Shown here piece by piece: positions 1-6,957 of a stretch of 30,244 nt of DNA. The notes beneath the pieces were generated by a model. That model made no database searches. It saw nothing but the letters and a program-made list of their open reading frames with translations, and was not told where the DNA came from. Where the stretch lies: assembly GCA_002314945.1 (NCBI GenBank), contig DCHV01000002.1:1-30244 (forward strand), in the 5' to 3' direction. The position numbers were made by a program, and so were the translations under genes. The stretch comes from Prevotellaceae bacterium UBA1743 (GTDB taxonomy: Bacteria > Bacteroidota > Bacteroidia > Bacteroidales > Bacteroidaceae). Numbering within the stretch: the first letter of the stretch is position 1; every line of letters starts with the position of its first letter.

Positions 1-48
1 TTAGGAAATTAGACATTTAGGAAATTAGGAAATTAGGAAATTAGACAA
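1..48. repeat. 8-bp tandem repeat (TTAGGAAA units)
   Basis: Six consecutive 8-bp units are visible. Units 1, 3, 4 and 5 are TTAGGAAA, unit 2 is TTAGACAT and unit 6 is TTAGACAA. The array starts at the first base of the window, so its left end is cut off and the true copy number is unknown. It lies downstream of the minus-strand hsp20 terminator and no gene covers it. The function is unknown. Confidence 0.85.
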
Positions 49-95
49 ACGCTCGTTCCTCGCTAATAAACCATTTTCCCGTTTTTCATTCTTTG

Positions 96-112
96 CGTAG
101 CGCAGCGCTACG
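96..112. repeat. GC-rich palindrome in intergenic DNA
   Basis: CGTAGCGC (96-103) and GCGCTACG (105-112) are perfect inverted copies around a single central A. Related short motifs (GCGTAG, GTTACGC) flank it in otherwise AT-rich DNA. It has no T tract, so it is not a standard terminator. It could be a protein-binding site or a small dispersed repeat. No gene was seen in 1-146. Confidence 0.6.
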
Positions 113-146
113 TTACGCTGAATAATGGTTGATCCTTCGAGAGGGT

Positions 147-186
147 AAAAAAAGGTTGGGGCATTTCTGGAAAATGCCCCAACCTT
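147..186 (-). terminator. Intrinsic terminator of hsp20
   Basis: A perfect 15-bp stem (152-166 with 172-186) closes a 5-nt loop. Read on the minus strand it is followed by a run of T (complement of 147-151). It lies 24 bases past the hsp20 stop codon, in the right orientation to end that transcript. Confidence 0.93.
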
Positions 187-210
187 GCTGCTTCCGGATT
201 GGCTTCCTGA

Positions 211-657
211 TTACTTGATCTCGATGACCCTACTGGAGGGCAGGGCCTCCTGTGCTTTCTTGGGCAGGTCGATAGTGAGCACGCCATCGGTGACCTGTGC
301 GGCTATGCCATCGCGTTCCACATCATCGGGTAGGGTGAATGCCTGACTGAATTTCTGATAACTGAACTCACGACGCAGATAGCGACGACCCTCGGAGGGC
401 TTCTCTTCTGTCTGGTTCTTCTTTTCGAGACTGACCATCAGGTTGCCGTCTTCTGTCAACTGGATGGTGTAGTCGCCCCTGGTAGTTCCGGGTACTGCAA
501 GTTCCAGCTGGTAGGCGGTGTCACTCTCGGTGACGTTGATGGCGGGACTGGTGGTGTGTACCTCGCGCGTGACGGGAAAATCATTGAAAAACTCGTTCAT
601 GAAACCCGGCATCCAGTTCAATGCGCTTCTGTAAGAATTGTTCATCATTGGTAACAT
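211..657 (-). CDS. Small heat shock protein, Hsp20/alpha-crystallin family
   Basis: This 148-residue protein has the size and layout of bacterial Hsp20 holdase chaperones, which bind unfolding proteins in the cytoplasm as oligomers and hand them to ATP-dependent chaperones. A short N-terminal arm with MPGFMNEFFNDF is followed by an alpha-crystallin domain from about residue 36 to 140. That domain includes the AVPG segment and the family signature GVLTIDLPK. The protein ends in VIEIK, an I-x-I type motif that docks between subunits. The ATG at 657 is preceded at 8-nt spacing by GGAGG (666-670), an unusually strong Shine-Dalgarno for this phylum, which supports the start. The gene stands alone, with its own terminator. 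No TAnnTTTG box was found upstream, so a different or heat-inducible promoter is possible (inference). Confidence 0.95.
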   Translation of the reverse strand: MLPMMNNSYRSALNWMPGFMNEFFNDFPVTREVHTTSPAINVTESDTAYQLELAVPGTTRGDYTIQLTEDGNLMVSLEKKNQTEEKPSEGRRYLRREFSYQKFSQAFTLPDDVERDGIAAQVTDGVLTIDLPKKAQEALPSSRVIEIK

Positions 658-665
658 AATCGTAA

Positions 666-670
666 CCTCC
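666..670 (-). promoter_or_regulatory. Strong Shine-Dalgarno of hsp20
   Basis: The minus strand reads TAGGAGGTTACG with GGAGG at 670-666, eight bases before the ATG. Bacteroidetes genes usually lack such a site, and no other gene here has one this good. The rest of 658-856 shows no gene and no clear promoter or terminator. Confidence 0.75.
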
Positions 671-856
671 TATTGTTAATTGTTAAACATTTTTTCTTGT
701 CCGTAGCATTTTCGCGCTTACATCCTGCTATCGGCAAAAGAAATGCCCGACGAGGGACGACTGACAGAATGGAGGTCTTTTTTAACGATTACATAACACT
801 TGAAAACTTTCTTAACTATTGGATAATGACATATTTACAGATTAGTGGACTTTTTG

Positions 857-1927
857 TCAGCGTTCCTTGAAGATGCTGATCTCGCCACTACCGTAGCATA
901 CGGTTGCATCCCGGTCGTAGATGCAGCCGAACTGCCCTGGGGCTATGCCCTGAATGGGGGCTTCGCTGTGGATGTGGTATCCCTCTGCATCGAGCGTGAG
1001 GGTGCCTGGGAGGAAATGATCTACATGCCGTATCTTGAACTGAATGGGCTCTTCCTGAGGATTCTCCCATGGATTGCGGGTGATGAAATGGAAGTCTGCC
1101 AAACGGAAGTCGTGGCCATACTGGAGCTGGGTGTCCCATCCGCGTGCGACAAAGACGATGTTCTTGCGTACATTCTTCTTCACGACGAACCAGGGCCCTC
1201 CTCCCAAGCCGAGCCCTTTCCGCTGTCCGATGGTATGAAACCAGAATCCCCGATGATACCCTATCACCTTGCCTGTCTCGATGTCGATAATCTTGCCTTC
1301 CTGCTCGCCCATGAACTTGCGCAGAAAGTCGTTGTAGTTGATCTTGCCCAAGAAACAGATGCCCTGGCTGTCCTTTCTGCGGGCGCTGGGCAGATGGGCC
1401 TCGAGTGCTATCCTGCGCACTTCCTCCTTCATGAGATGGCCTATGGGGAAGATGGTGTGCTGCAACTGCTGGTAACTGAGCTGGGCAAGGAAATCGGTCT
1501 GATCCTTCACGGGGTCGAGGGCGGTACCGAGCCACATCAGACCATCGCGTTCCACATTGGTGGCATAATGTCCTGTGGCGACTCGGTCGTACTGATAGCC
1601 TATCTGCTGCTCGAAGGCTCCAAACTTGATGAAGCGGTTGCACATGACGTCGGGATTGGGGGTGAGTCCCTTGCGCACACGCTCTATGGCGTAGCCTACC
1701 ACCTGTTCCCAGTATTCCTTCTGCAGGTCTGTCACTTCGAGGTGAAGGCCATACTTGCGGGCGGTGGCCTGGGAGAGTTCGATGTCCTCGTCGGCCGTGC
1801 AACTGCTATCCTCGCCTTGCATCCCTATCTTGATGTAGTGGAGGTCGGGCTTGTACCCCTGCTCGCACAACTGGTGTACTACCACGGCACTATCTACGCC
1901 TCCTGATATCAGTACTGCTATGTTCAT
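857..1927 (-). CDS. mnmA: tRNA-specific 2-thiouridylase MnmA
   Basis: MnmA activates U34 of Lys, Glu and Gln tRNAs with ATP and inserts sulfur to make 2-thiouridine, which supports accurate decoding. The 356-residue protein has the normal length. Visible motifs are the PP-loop SGGVDS at residues 8-13, the NPDVMCN motif with the first catalytic cysteine C96, and DSQGICFLG with the second, C191. ATGHY (118-121 region) and the C-terminal beta-barrel region are also present. It is the last gene of the minus-strand operon, starting two bases after the stop of the NigD-like gene. No terminator is evident after its stop. The sulfur donor partner is not in the window. Bacteroidales often carry more than one MnmA-like paralogue, so this may be one of several. 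Confidence 0.96.
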   Translation of the reverse strand: MNIAVLISGGVDSAVVVHQLCEQGYKPDLHYIKIGMQGEDSSCTADEDIELSQATARKYGLHLEVTDLQKEYWEQVVGYAIERVRKGLTPNPDVMCNRFIKFGAFEQQIGYQYDRVATGHYATNVERDGLMWLGTALDPVKDQTDFLAQLSYQQLQHTIFPIGHLMKEEVRRIALEAHLPSARRKDSQGICFLGKINYNDFLRKFMGEQEGKIIDIETGKVIGYHRGFWFHTIGQRKGLGLGGGPWFVVKKNVRKNIVFVARGWDTQLQYGHDFRLADFHFITRNPWENPQEEPIQFKIRHVDHFLPGTLTLDAEGYHIHSEAPIQGIAPGQFGCIYDRDATVCYGSGEISIFKER

Positions 1928-1929
1928 TG

Positions 1930-2541
1930 TCAGAAAAATTCCAAAGTTTGATTACCCGAAAAGGTGTTGACGCACAATGTGATGCTGTCTCCCCGATGGA
2001 ACGGACTGCCTATGAGGCTCAGAGGCAGACTGGCATATTCCGTACTGCTATAGGAGAGGGGATCGGAGTGCTGGTCGTGATGAAGATGCAGATAGGCATG
2101 ACCGGGGCGAATGGAATCCACCGCGAAGCCCCAATAATGACTGCCGCCCTGGGTGAGCGTGGAGAACTGGAAGTTGAGGTAGCGTGGGGTGCGCCATGCG
2201 CTGACTACCTTCACGGCATCGCGGCGGTCCACATCGGTGGAGTCGGCCAGAAGATGCACACCTGTCAATTGATACAGCGTGGCCTTGTTCCCCTGTGGCA
2301 CATAGCCGCACACTACGCGATAGAGAACATCGGGATGGTAGCCGTCCACAGTATTTGCCACGATGTATGTGGTACTGTCGTCGAGTACGAGGCGGGACAA
2401 GCGGCCTGATGAATCGGTGATCAGATCGGCATATTCCGTGAGAATGGGGGGATAGGTCTCTTCGTCCTTCCCATCGCATGATACGACAAGGATGGACAGA
2501 AGGAGGGAGAGGCCAAACACGATCCGGTTGCGCATGTTCAT
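1930..2541 (-). CDS. NigD-like outer-membrane/periplasmic lipoprotein
   Basis: The 203-residue product starts with a positively charged stretch, a hydrophobic helix and the lipobox LVVSC, placing the lipidated cysteine at residue 22. It should therefore be an exported lipoprotein. The remainder resembles the NigD-like family of Bacteroidales: an N-terminal small beta-barrel (about 35-90) followed by a beta-sandwich-like region. The match is from memory of family appearance rather than a clear motif. The function of the family is not established. The ATG at 2541 overlaps the acyltransferase stop codon by four bases (ATGA), indicating translational coupling. A second in-frame ATG two codons later is possible. 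Confidence 0.75.
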   Translation of the reverse strand: MNMRNRIVFGLSLLLSILVVSCDGKDEETYPPILTEYADLITDSSGRLSRLVLDDSTTYIVANTVDGYHPDVLYRVVCGYVPQGNKATLYQLTGVHLLADSTDVDRRDAVKVVSAWRTPRYLNFQFSTLTQGGSHYWGFAVDSIRPGHAYLHLHHDQHSDPLSYSSTEYASLPLSLIGSPFHRGDSITLCVNTFSGNQTLEFF

Positions 2542-3704
2542 CGTTCCTTCAACTTTAGCTGGTTGATGGCTGGATTGGCATACATGGTGAGCATCCGCTC
2601 ACGCAGGAATTCCATATCGGGATTCGCGATGGTGACCTTTGCCAACTGACGGTCCAGATAGGCATCGAATTCCTTCTTCTCGTTTGCCGTGTATCGGTTG
2701 GCGAAAGTATGACTGTCACGCAGTTCGTCGAGGGCGATGAAGTTGCAGGGATAGAGTCTGTAGCGACGGTATATCTCTTCGTTGATATGACGTGCCACCT
2801 CGGCAAAGAAATCATTCCTGGGCATCTGGGGCAGGGAACTGATCCATGAGTCGATACAGGGGGCTGCCTCGTAGTGGATGCGCCCATGCCAGCCGTACAT
2901 GCCTATCCTCATATTGTCGAGGTCGTCCTGCTTGCTCTTGTGGAAATCGGGATTGTCGCGCTTCTGCTGGAACTCCTGAGCCTTGAGATAATCGGTGGGG
3001 TCGTATTCGTAACTGATGGCAAGGGGAACTATATGCATATCCATCAAGCCCTCGGGTGCTGTGCCCTCGTAACCCATGGCCAGCATCTTGAGCACAGCGA
3101 CCTGTGTGCAATCGCTGCTGTCCTTGGAACGCCCTTCGCGCTGGGCAATCCAGATGTTCTCCCGCTTCCCGTTCACGGCAAAGTGCATATAGCGGCTCAT
3201 GAGATGACTGCTCTTCTGGAGTTCACGCGGTCCCAAGCCACGACGCACGGTAAAGGACTTGTTGAGACGGACGAAGCGTCGTATCCAAGGATAGACAAAC
3301 AGGTTGTCGCCTATCCCTATCTCGCAGCTGGTGGCGAAACGGTGGTCGAGAAGAAGAATGTCGAGGATGGCACTGTCCATCACGATGTCGCGATGGTTGC
3401 TGACAAAGGTATAGCGTTCCCTGCCACGTACGATATTGCGGAAATCGAAGGTGACTCCCTTGCTCCCATGCCGCGTGAGATAATGCACAAAGGGCACCAT
3501 GAAACGCCGCTGGAATGCCACCGTGGTATGGATTCCCATGAAGGAGAGACGCAACAGGGCGTTGCGCACACAGGTGGGAAGCCAGGGGACGAGCCCATCA
3601 AGCAGGCGGGAGAACTGGGGGTCGTAGATGAGCTCCTTCAGCTGGGTGCTCACTTCCTCCTCGTTGTAGGGCCGTATCTCGTCAAACTCGCTTGGAACAA
3701 TCAT
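2538..3704 (-). CDS. Glycerol-phosphate-type acyltransferase (PlsC/PlsB superfamily)
   Basis: The 388-residue protein looks like a membrane-associated acyltransferase of the 1-acyl-glycerol-3-phosphate family, acting in phospholipid or other lipid synthesis. The block SNHRDIVMD (residues 102-110) corresponds to catalytic motif I. IGDNLFVYPWIRRFVRLNKS (131-150) and REGRSKD (189-195) fit motifs II and III. The usual His-x4-Asp spacing is five residues here (H104, D110). The protein is longer than a typical PlsC and has an extra C-terminal part. The start at 3704 is chosen because it gives an ATGA overlap with the ddl stop. The longer open frame upstream would run through ddl. The exact substrate cannot be read from sequence; an ornithine- or glycine-lipid role is an alternative. 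Confidence 0.85.
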   Translation of the reverse strand: MIVPSEFDEIRPYNEEEVSTQLKELIYDPQFSRLLDGLVPWLPTCVRNALLRLSFMGIHTTVAFQRRFMVPFVHYLTRHGSKGVTFDFRNIVRGRERYTFVSNHRDIVMDSAILDILLLDHRFATSCEIGIGDNLFVYPWIRRFVRLNKSFTVRRGLGPRELQKSSHLMSRYMHFAVNGKRENIWIAQREGRSKDSSDCTQVAVLKMLAMGYEGTAPEGLMDMHIVPLAISYEYDPTDYLKAQEFQQKRDNPDFHKSKQDDLDNMRIGMYGWHGRIHYEAAPCIDSWISSLPQMPRNDFFAEVARHINEEIYRRYRLYPCNFIALDELRDSHTFANRYTANEKKEFDAYLDRQLAKVTIANPDMEFLRERMLTMYANPAINQLKLKER

Positions 3705-4681
3705 GAGAGCGTATCTTCTATGATGTCGGTGAGGACATCCTTGATATCCAACTGGGCTGCACGCACCTGCTGAGGTATGAAACTGGTTGCCGTCATACCT
3801 GGCGTGGTATTTATCTCGAGGAGGTTGATGTGCTCTCCCTCGGTAATGATATAGTCGATACGGATAATGCCATGGCATCCCAGTATGTCGTACAGGGTAG
3901 AGGTGAGTGTCTGCACGCGCTGGGTAAGACGCTCGCTGATACGCGCGGGGGTGATTTCACTCACCTGTCCGTTGTACTTGGCATCGTAATCGAAAAACTC
4001 ATTGGCAGGAACCACTTCGGTGATGGGGAACACCACGGAATGGGAACGCGTCTTGTAGCAGCCACAGGTAATCTCGGTTCCCTGCATGAATGCCTCGACC
4101 ATCACATCCTCTCCCTCGCGCAGGGCGGTAAGGATGGCAGGACGCAACTGGGAAGCCTCCTTCACCTTGGTGGTACCGAAACTGCTACCGCCACGGGCTG
4201 GCTTCACGAAACAGGGAAGCCCGATACGCTCGATGATGTCATCGTCGGAAACCTCGGCATCGTGTCCTATGCGAACAAGGAGGCTGTCGGCCACGCTGAC
4301 GCCAAGGCTGCGCATGTAGTTGTTGAGGACAAACTTGTCGTACGTCATAGCCTCGACCAGCACGCTGCAGGTGCTGTAGGGCATCCCTATCAAATCGAAA
4401 TATCCCTGGAGGATGCCGTTCTCGCCTGGCACACCGTGGATGGTGATATAGCAGAAATCGGGTACAATGCGGGTTCCCCCGATCACAAAACCGAAATCAT
4501 TCCTGTCCACCGGAATGCGGGTGCCATCCTCGAGATTCACCGTCCATTGCCCGGCGTGAATCTCCACAATATAGATAATGTAACGTTCCTTGTCCAAAAA
4601 AGAGGCAATGCCAGCTGCACTACGCATACTGACATCGTGTTCGGACGTGTCGCCACCACATACAATTGCTATCGTTCTCAT
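3701..4681 (-). CDS. ddl: D-alanine--D-alanine ligase
   Basis: Ddl joins two D-alanines with ATP in the cytoplasm to make the dipeptide that ends the peptidoglycan stem. The protein of 326 residues has the usual length. It begins MRTIAIVCGGDTSEHDVS, with the conserved Glu at position 14. It then shows the ATP-grasp loop KPARGGSSFG, a GCYKT segment, EITPARIS, a metal-binding region around RIDYI, and LLEINTTPGMT. The start at 4681 is supported by the alignment of the N-terminal strand and by a one-base overlap with the upstream stop codon (TAATG). Longer open frames upstream lie inside the pseudouridine synthase gene. Its position after a PASTA protein gene links the operon to cell-wall synthesis. 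Confidence 0.96.
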   Translation of the reverse strand: MRTIAIVCGGDTSEHDVSMRSAAGIASFLDKERYIIYIVEIHAGQWTVNLEDGTRIPVDRNDFGFVIGGTRIVPDFCYITIHGVPGENGILQGYFDLIGMPYSTCSVLVEAMTYDKFVLNNYMRSLGVSVADSLLVRIGHDAEVSDDDIIERIGLPCFVKPARGGSSFGTTKVKEASQLRPAILTALREGEDVMVEAFMQGTEITCGCYKTRSHSVVFPITEVVPANEFFDYDAKYNGQVSEITPARISERLTQRVQTLTSTLYDILGCHGIIRIDYIITEGEHINLLEINTTPGMTATSFIPQQVRAAQLDIKDVLTDIIEDTLS

Positions 4682-5757
4682 TACTGAATATTTTGTAAAT
4701 ACTTTCTCCATTTTTCCAACAGAGCCTCCATGTCGTCTGGCACGGGGCAGGTGAAGAACATCTCCTGTCCTGTACGCGGATGACGGAAGCCCAGGGTGCG
4801 GGCATGCAATGCCTGTCGAGGACACAGATCGAAGCAGTTGTGGATGAACTGCCGATACGTCCCGCTCTGATTGCCCCGCAATATCTCATTCCCCCCGTAT
4901 CGCTCGTCGTTGAAGAGCGTATGACCAATGTGCTTCATGTGGACACGTATCTGATGGGTGCGTCCTGTCTCCAGCACACATTCCACCCATGTGACGTGTC
5001 CCAGACGCTCCAGCACCCGATAGTGGGTGACAGCATGTTTCCCCATCTCACTCCCGGGCGGGAAGAATGCCATCTGCAGGCGATCTTTGGGGTTCCGCCC
5101 TATGTTGCCCTCGATGCGGCCCTCATTCTCCACGAAGTTGCCCCATACGAGGGCGTTGTAATGCCGTTTTGTCGTCTTGTTGAAAAACTGAATGCAGAGA
5201 TTGGATTTTGCCTCCGGCGTCTTGGCCACCACCAACAGGCCGCTGGTATCCTTGTCGATACGATGGACAAGGCCCACAGCAGGATCGTTGGGATCGAACG
5301 CCTTGTCTTCCCGCATGTGCCAGGCAAGGGCATTGACCAGGGTGCCTGTGTAATTGCCACATCCAGGATGCACCACCATGCCTGCCGGCTTGTTGATGAC
5401 CATCAGATCGGCGTCTTCATAGACGATATCCAAAGGTATTTCCTCGGGGACGATTTCCCAGTCATGCTTGGGATGATCCAGCACCAAGGTGATCACATCC
5501 AGCGCCTTTACCTTGTAACTGCACTTCACAGGACGGTCGTTCACCCGGATGCATCCTGCCTCGGCTGCTTTCTGTATGCGGTTGCGACTGGTATCACCTG
5601 TATGATATATCAGGAACTTGTCGATGCGTACAGGCGTCTGGCCACGATCTACCACGACGCGCCAATGCTCATGCTCTTCCGTTCCTGTCTCCTGATATTC
5701 CTCTTCCTCCAGGAGCTCCTCGGAAAAATCAGCTATCTCGTCCCTCTCCTCCATCAT
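4681..5757 (-). CDS. rluD: RluA/RluD-family 23S rRNA pseudouridine synthase
   Basis: This 358-residue enzyme should convert specific uridines of large-subunit rRNA to pseudouridine. An acidic N-terminal extension of about 30 residues precedes an S4 RNA-binding domain (about 40-95), then the catalytic domain. The family motif HRIDKDTSG starts at residue 165, with D168 as the expected catalytic aspartate. NKPAGMVVHPG (122-132) and the later TGRTHQIRVHMKHIGHT block also match. The gene overlaps the upstream PASTA gene by ATGA, and two tandem ATG codons mark the start. RluD is the best match in this family by layout, but the exact target uridines cannot be assigned from sequence alone. Confidence 0.92.
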   Translation of the reverse strand: MMEERDEIADFSEELLEEEEYQETGTEEHEHWRVVVDRGQTPVRIDKFLIYHTGDTSRNRIQKAAEAGCIRVNDRPVKCSYKVKALDVITLVLDHPKHDWEIVPEEIPLDIVYEDADLMVINKPAGMVVHPGCGNYTGTLVNALAWHMREDKAFDPNDPAVGLVHRIDKDTSGLLVVAKTPEAKSNLCIQFFNKTTKRHYNALVWGNFVENEGRIEGNIGRNPKDRLQMAFFPPGSEMGKHAVTHYRVLERLGHVTWVECVLETGRTHQIRVHMKHIGHTLFNDERYGGNEILRGNQSGTYRQFIHNCFDLCPRQALHARTLGFRHPRTGQEMFFTCPVPDDMEALLEKWRKYLQNIQ

Positions 5758-6407
5758 TCGGTCTCGATATCTGAATCGTCCACTTCGACCTCGTCCAGTT
5801 CGACCTCCTCGGACGAAGCATCCTGATAATCGTCTCCGGCCTCTTCGAACTCAACAACATTGTTGCCCACCATTAGGGTGATAGGCGCGTCGATAGGTAC
5901 GAGGTCGCCCGCAGAAACACGAGCCCCCTTGCATTTCACACCCATTACCCAGTCTTTATCCCCCTCGACATATTCGATAGGGCCCAACTTGAATCCAAGT
6001 GCCTTGAGCTTTGCCTCAGCCTCGCGAAGTGAACTGTTGTCGGCAATGTCGGGTACCACCAAAGTGGGTGTCTGCCCCATGTTGACCGTCAGATATATTT
6101 CCCGTCCCGTCTTTACACGACGACCATTGGAAGGTGTCTGTTCCAATACACATCCAGCAGGCAAGGCGCGATTGTACGAGGAATCGGATACCACTCCCTC
6201 CAATCCCGACAATGACAAGGCATACTTGGCATCGCTGAGAAGCATCGTCTTGACATTAGGGACATCCACGCTCTGACCATGATGGGTGTAAGTGGCCATT
6301 GCAATCCACAAACCAACTGCCACTGCTACTACAAAGAGACCCATACATAATAGGTTCACCCAGATAATCGGACTGAACAATTTTTGGAAAAAACCTTCCT
6401 TAGCCAT
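5754..6407 (-). CDS. PASTA-domain membrane protein (no kinase domain)
   Basis: The 217-residue protein has one transmembrane helix (about residues 13-35) followed by two PASTA repeats, about 44-110 (VDVPNVKTMLLSDAKYAL onward) and 113-182 (VVPDIADNSSLREAEAKLK onward). It ends in a very acidic tail (EEVELDEVEVDDSDIETE). PASTA domains bind muropeptides or beta-lactams in Ser/Thr kinases and penicillin-binding proteins. Here they are anchored without either catalytic domain, probably facing the periplasm. It is the first gene of the six-gene operon and overlaps the next gene by ATGA. A role in sensing or organising cell-wall synthesis is inferred from the domain and from ddl two genes downstream. 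Confidence 0.9.
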   Translation of the reverse strand: MAKEGFFQKLFSPIIWVNLLCMGLFVVAVAVGLWIAMATYTHHGQSVDVPNVKTMLLSDAKYALSLSGLEGVVSDSSYNRALPAGCVLEQTPSNGRRVKTGREIYLTVNMGQTPTLVVPDIADNSSLREAEAKLKALGFKLGPIEYVEGDKDWVMGVKCKGARVSAGDLVPIDAPITLMVGNNVVEFEEAGDDYQDASSEEVELDEVEVDDSDIETE

Positions 6408-6429
6408 ACCATTCTATATTTTTACGTGC

Positions 6430-6437
6430 CAAAGGTA
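6430..6437 (-). promoter_or_regulatory. -7 box of the PASTA-rluD-ddl operon
   Basis: The minus strand reads TACCTTTG, a perfect Bacteroidetes TAnnTTTG box, 22 bases before the ATG at 6407, which implies a short leader. No TTTG lies at the standard 19-20 nt upstream. That position falls in the stem of the rpmH terminator. Confidence 0.65.
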
Positions 6438-6440
6438 CTG

Positions 6441-6480
6441 AAAAAAAACAAAAAAGAAGTAAAGTCACCCTTACTTCTTT
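6441..6480 (-). terminator. Intrinsic terminator of rpmH
   Basis: AAAGAAGTAA (6453-6462) and TTACTTCTTT (6471-6480) form a 10-bp stem with an 8-nt loop. On the minus strand it is followed by a long T-rich tail (complement of 6441-6452). It sits 23 bases past the rpmH stop and directly before the promoter of the next operon. Confidence 0.88.
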
Positions 6481-6503
6481 TCTATTCATGGAGTGTTTGT
6501 CTA

Positions 6504-6659
6504 TTACTTGCCATGACGCTCGTCAGAAACAGTCAGCTTCTTGCGGCCCTTTGCACGACGTGAAGCCAATACGCGACGACCATTGGCTGTGGTCATTCTC
6601 TGACGAAAACCGTGCTTGTTACTGCGGCGACGGTTGTGAGGTTGAAATGTCCTTTTCAT
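6504..6659 (-). CDS. rpmH: 50S ribosomal protein L34
   Basis: Translation of the minus strand gives a 51-residue, very basic protein starting MKRTFQPHNRRRSNKHGF, followed by RQRMTTANGRRVLASRRAKG. This is the classic L34 signature across nearly the whole length. L34 is a small structural protein of the large ribosomal subunit. In Bacteroidetes the C-terminus is extended slightly, as here (RKKLTVSDERHGK). The gene is monocistronic, with its own promoter about 45 bases upstream and a strong terminator downstream. It is not next to dnaA or rnpA, unlike in many other phyla, so it gives no sign of a nearby replication origin. Confidence 0.97.
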   Translation of the reverse strand: MKRTFQPHNRRRSNKHGFRQRMTTANGRRVLASRRAKGRKKLTVSDERHGK

Positions 6660-6703
6660 ATCTTATATTATATTTTATTTGAGTACACACCTAATTCGGG
6701 GTG

Positions 6704-6735
6704 CAAAATTAGGCACTTTTTTTCATTCGTGCAAA
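6704..6735 (-). promoter_or_regulatory. rpmH promoter
   Basis: On the minus strand TTTG (6735-6732), a 20-nt spacer and TAATTTTG (6711-6704) fit the Bacteroidetes -33/-7 consensus. The predicted start site lies near 6700, giving a leader of about 40 bases before the rpmH ATG. Confidence 0.8.
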
Positions 6736-6957
6736 TATTGATAGAAAAATTAGCCTTTAAGTAGGACTCCAATCACTTTTTGCCCCATATCAGCCATTCC
6801 TCGAAGGTGCTCTCGCTCGGAAATAAATAAAAATGTTTCAAGTTTCCTATGTATATGTCAGTTAAGATTTTGAGTTTGGATTTTCAGTGGATTTTTATAA
6901 TCTTCACTAAAAATCCCGACCAAAGAACTTGCGAAACGTAAATAAATGTGCGTTTAT
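6736..6957. other. Intergenic region upstream of efp
   Basis: The rpmH-efp gap (6660-7030) holds the two promoters plus about 220 bases of mostly AT-rich DNA. A 9-bp inverted repeat (GGATTTTTA at 6889-6897 with TAAAAATCC at 6908-6916) is present without a T tract. A GCTCTCGCT box (6809-6817) recurs upstream of proB. A short minus-strand open frame (6754-6798) is described under findings. No tRNA or riboswitch was recognised. Confidence 0.6.

Noticed and set aside
800..827. Sigma70-like TTGAAA and GATAAT pair on the plus strand
   Set aside because: Bacteroidetes primary sigma does not use these boxes, and the pair would drive only antisense RNA into mnmA. Probably chance in AT-rich DNA.
673..870. 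65-codon plus-strand frame between hsp20 and mnmA
   Set aside because: It starts at the hsp20 ribosome-binding region, overlaps the end of mnmA, and has no recognisable composition or promoter.
845..1906. Long plus-strand open frame of 353 codons opposite mnmA
   Set aside because: It lies wholly antisense to a gene with all MnmA catalytic motifs. Its translation has no recognisable domain, and the frame is a codon-bias shadow.
3705..3878. Longer N-terminus of the acyltransferase
   Set aside because: The extra 58 codons lie in the 3' end of ddl and have no plausible protein composition. The ATGA junction at 3701-3704 fits the operon pattern.
2874..5826. Several 285-348 codon plus-strand frames opposite the acyltransferase, ddl and rluD genes
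   Set aside because: They mirror genuine genes with clear motifs and have no promoter or domain support.
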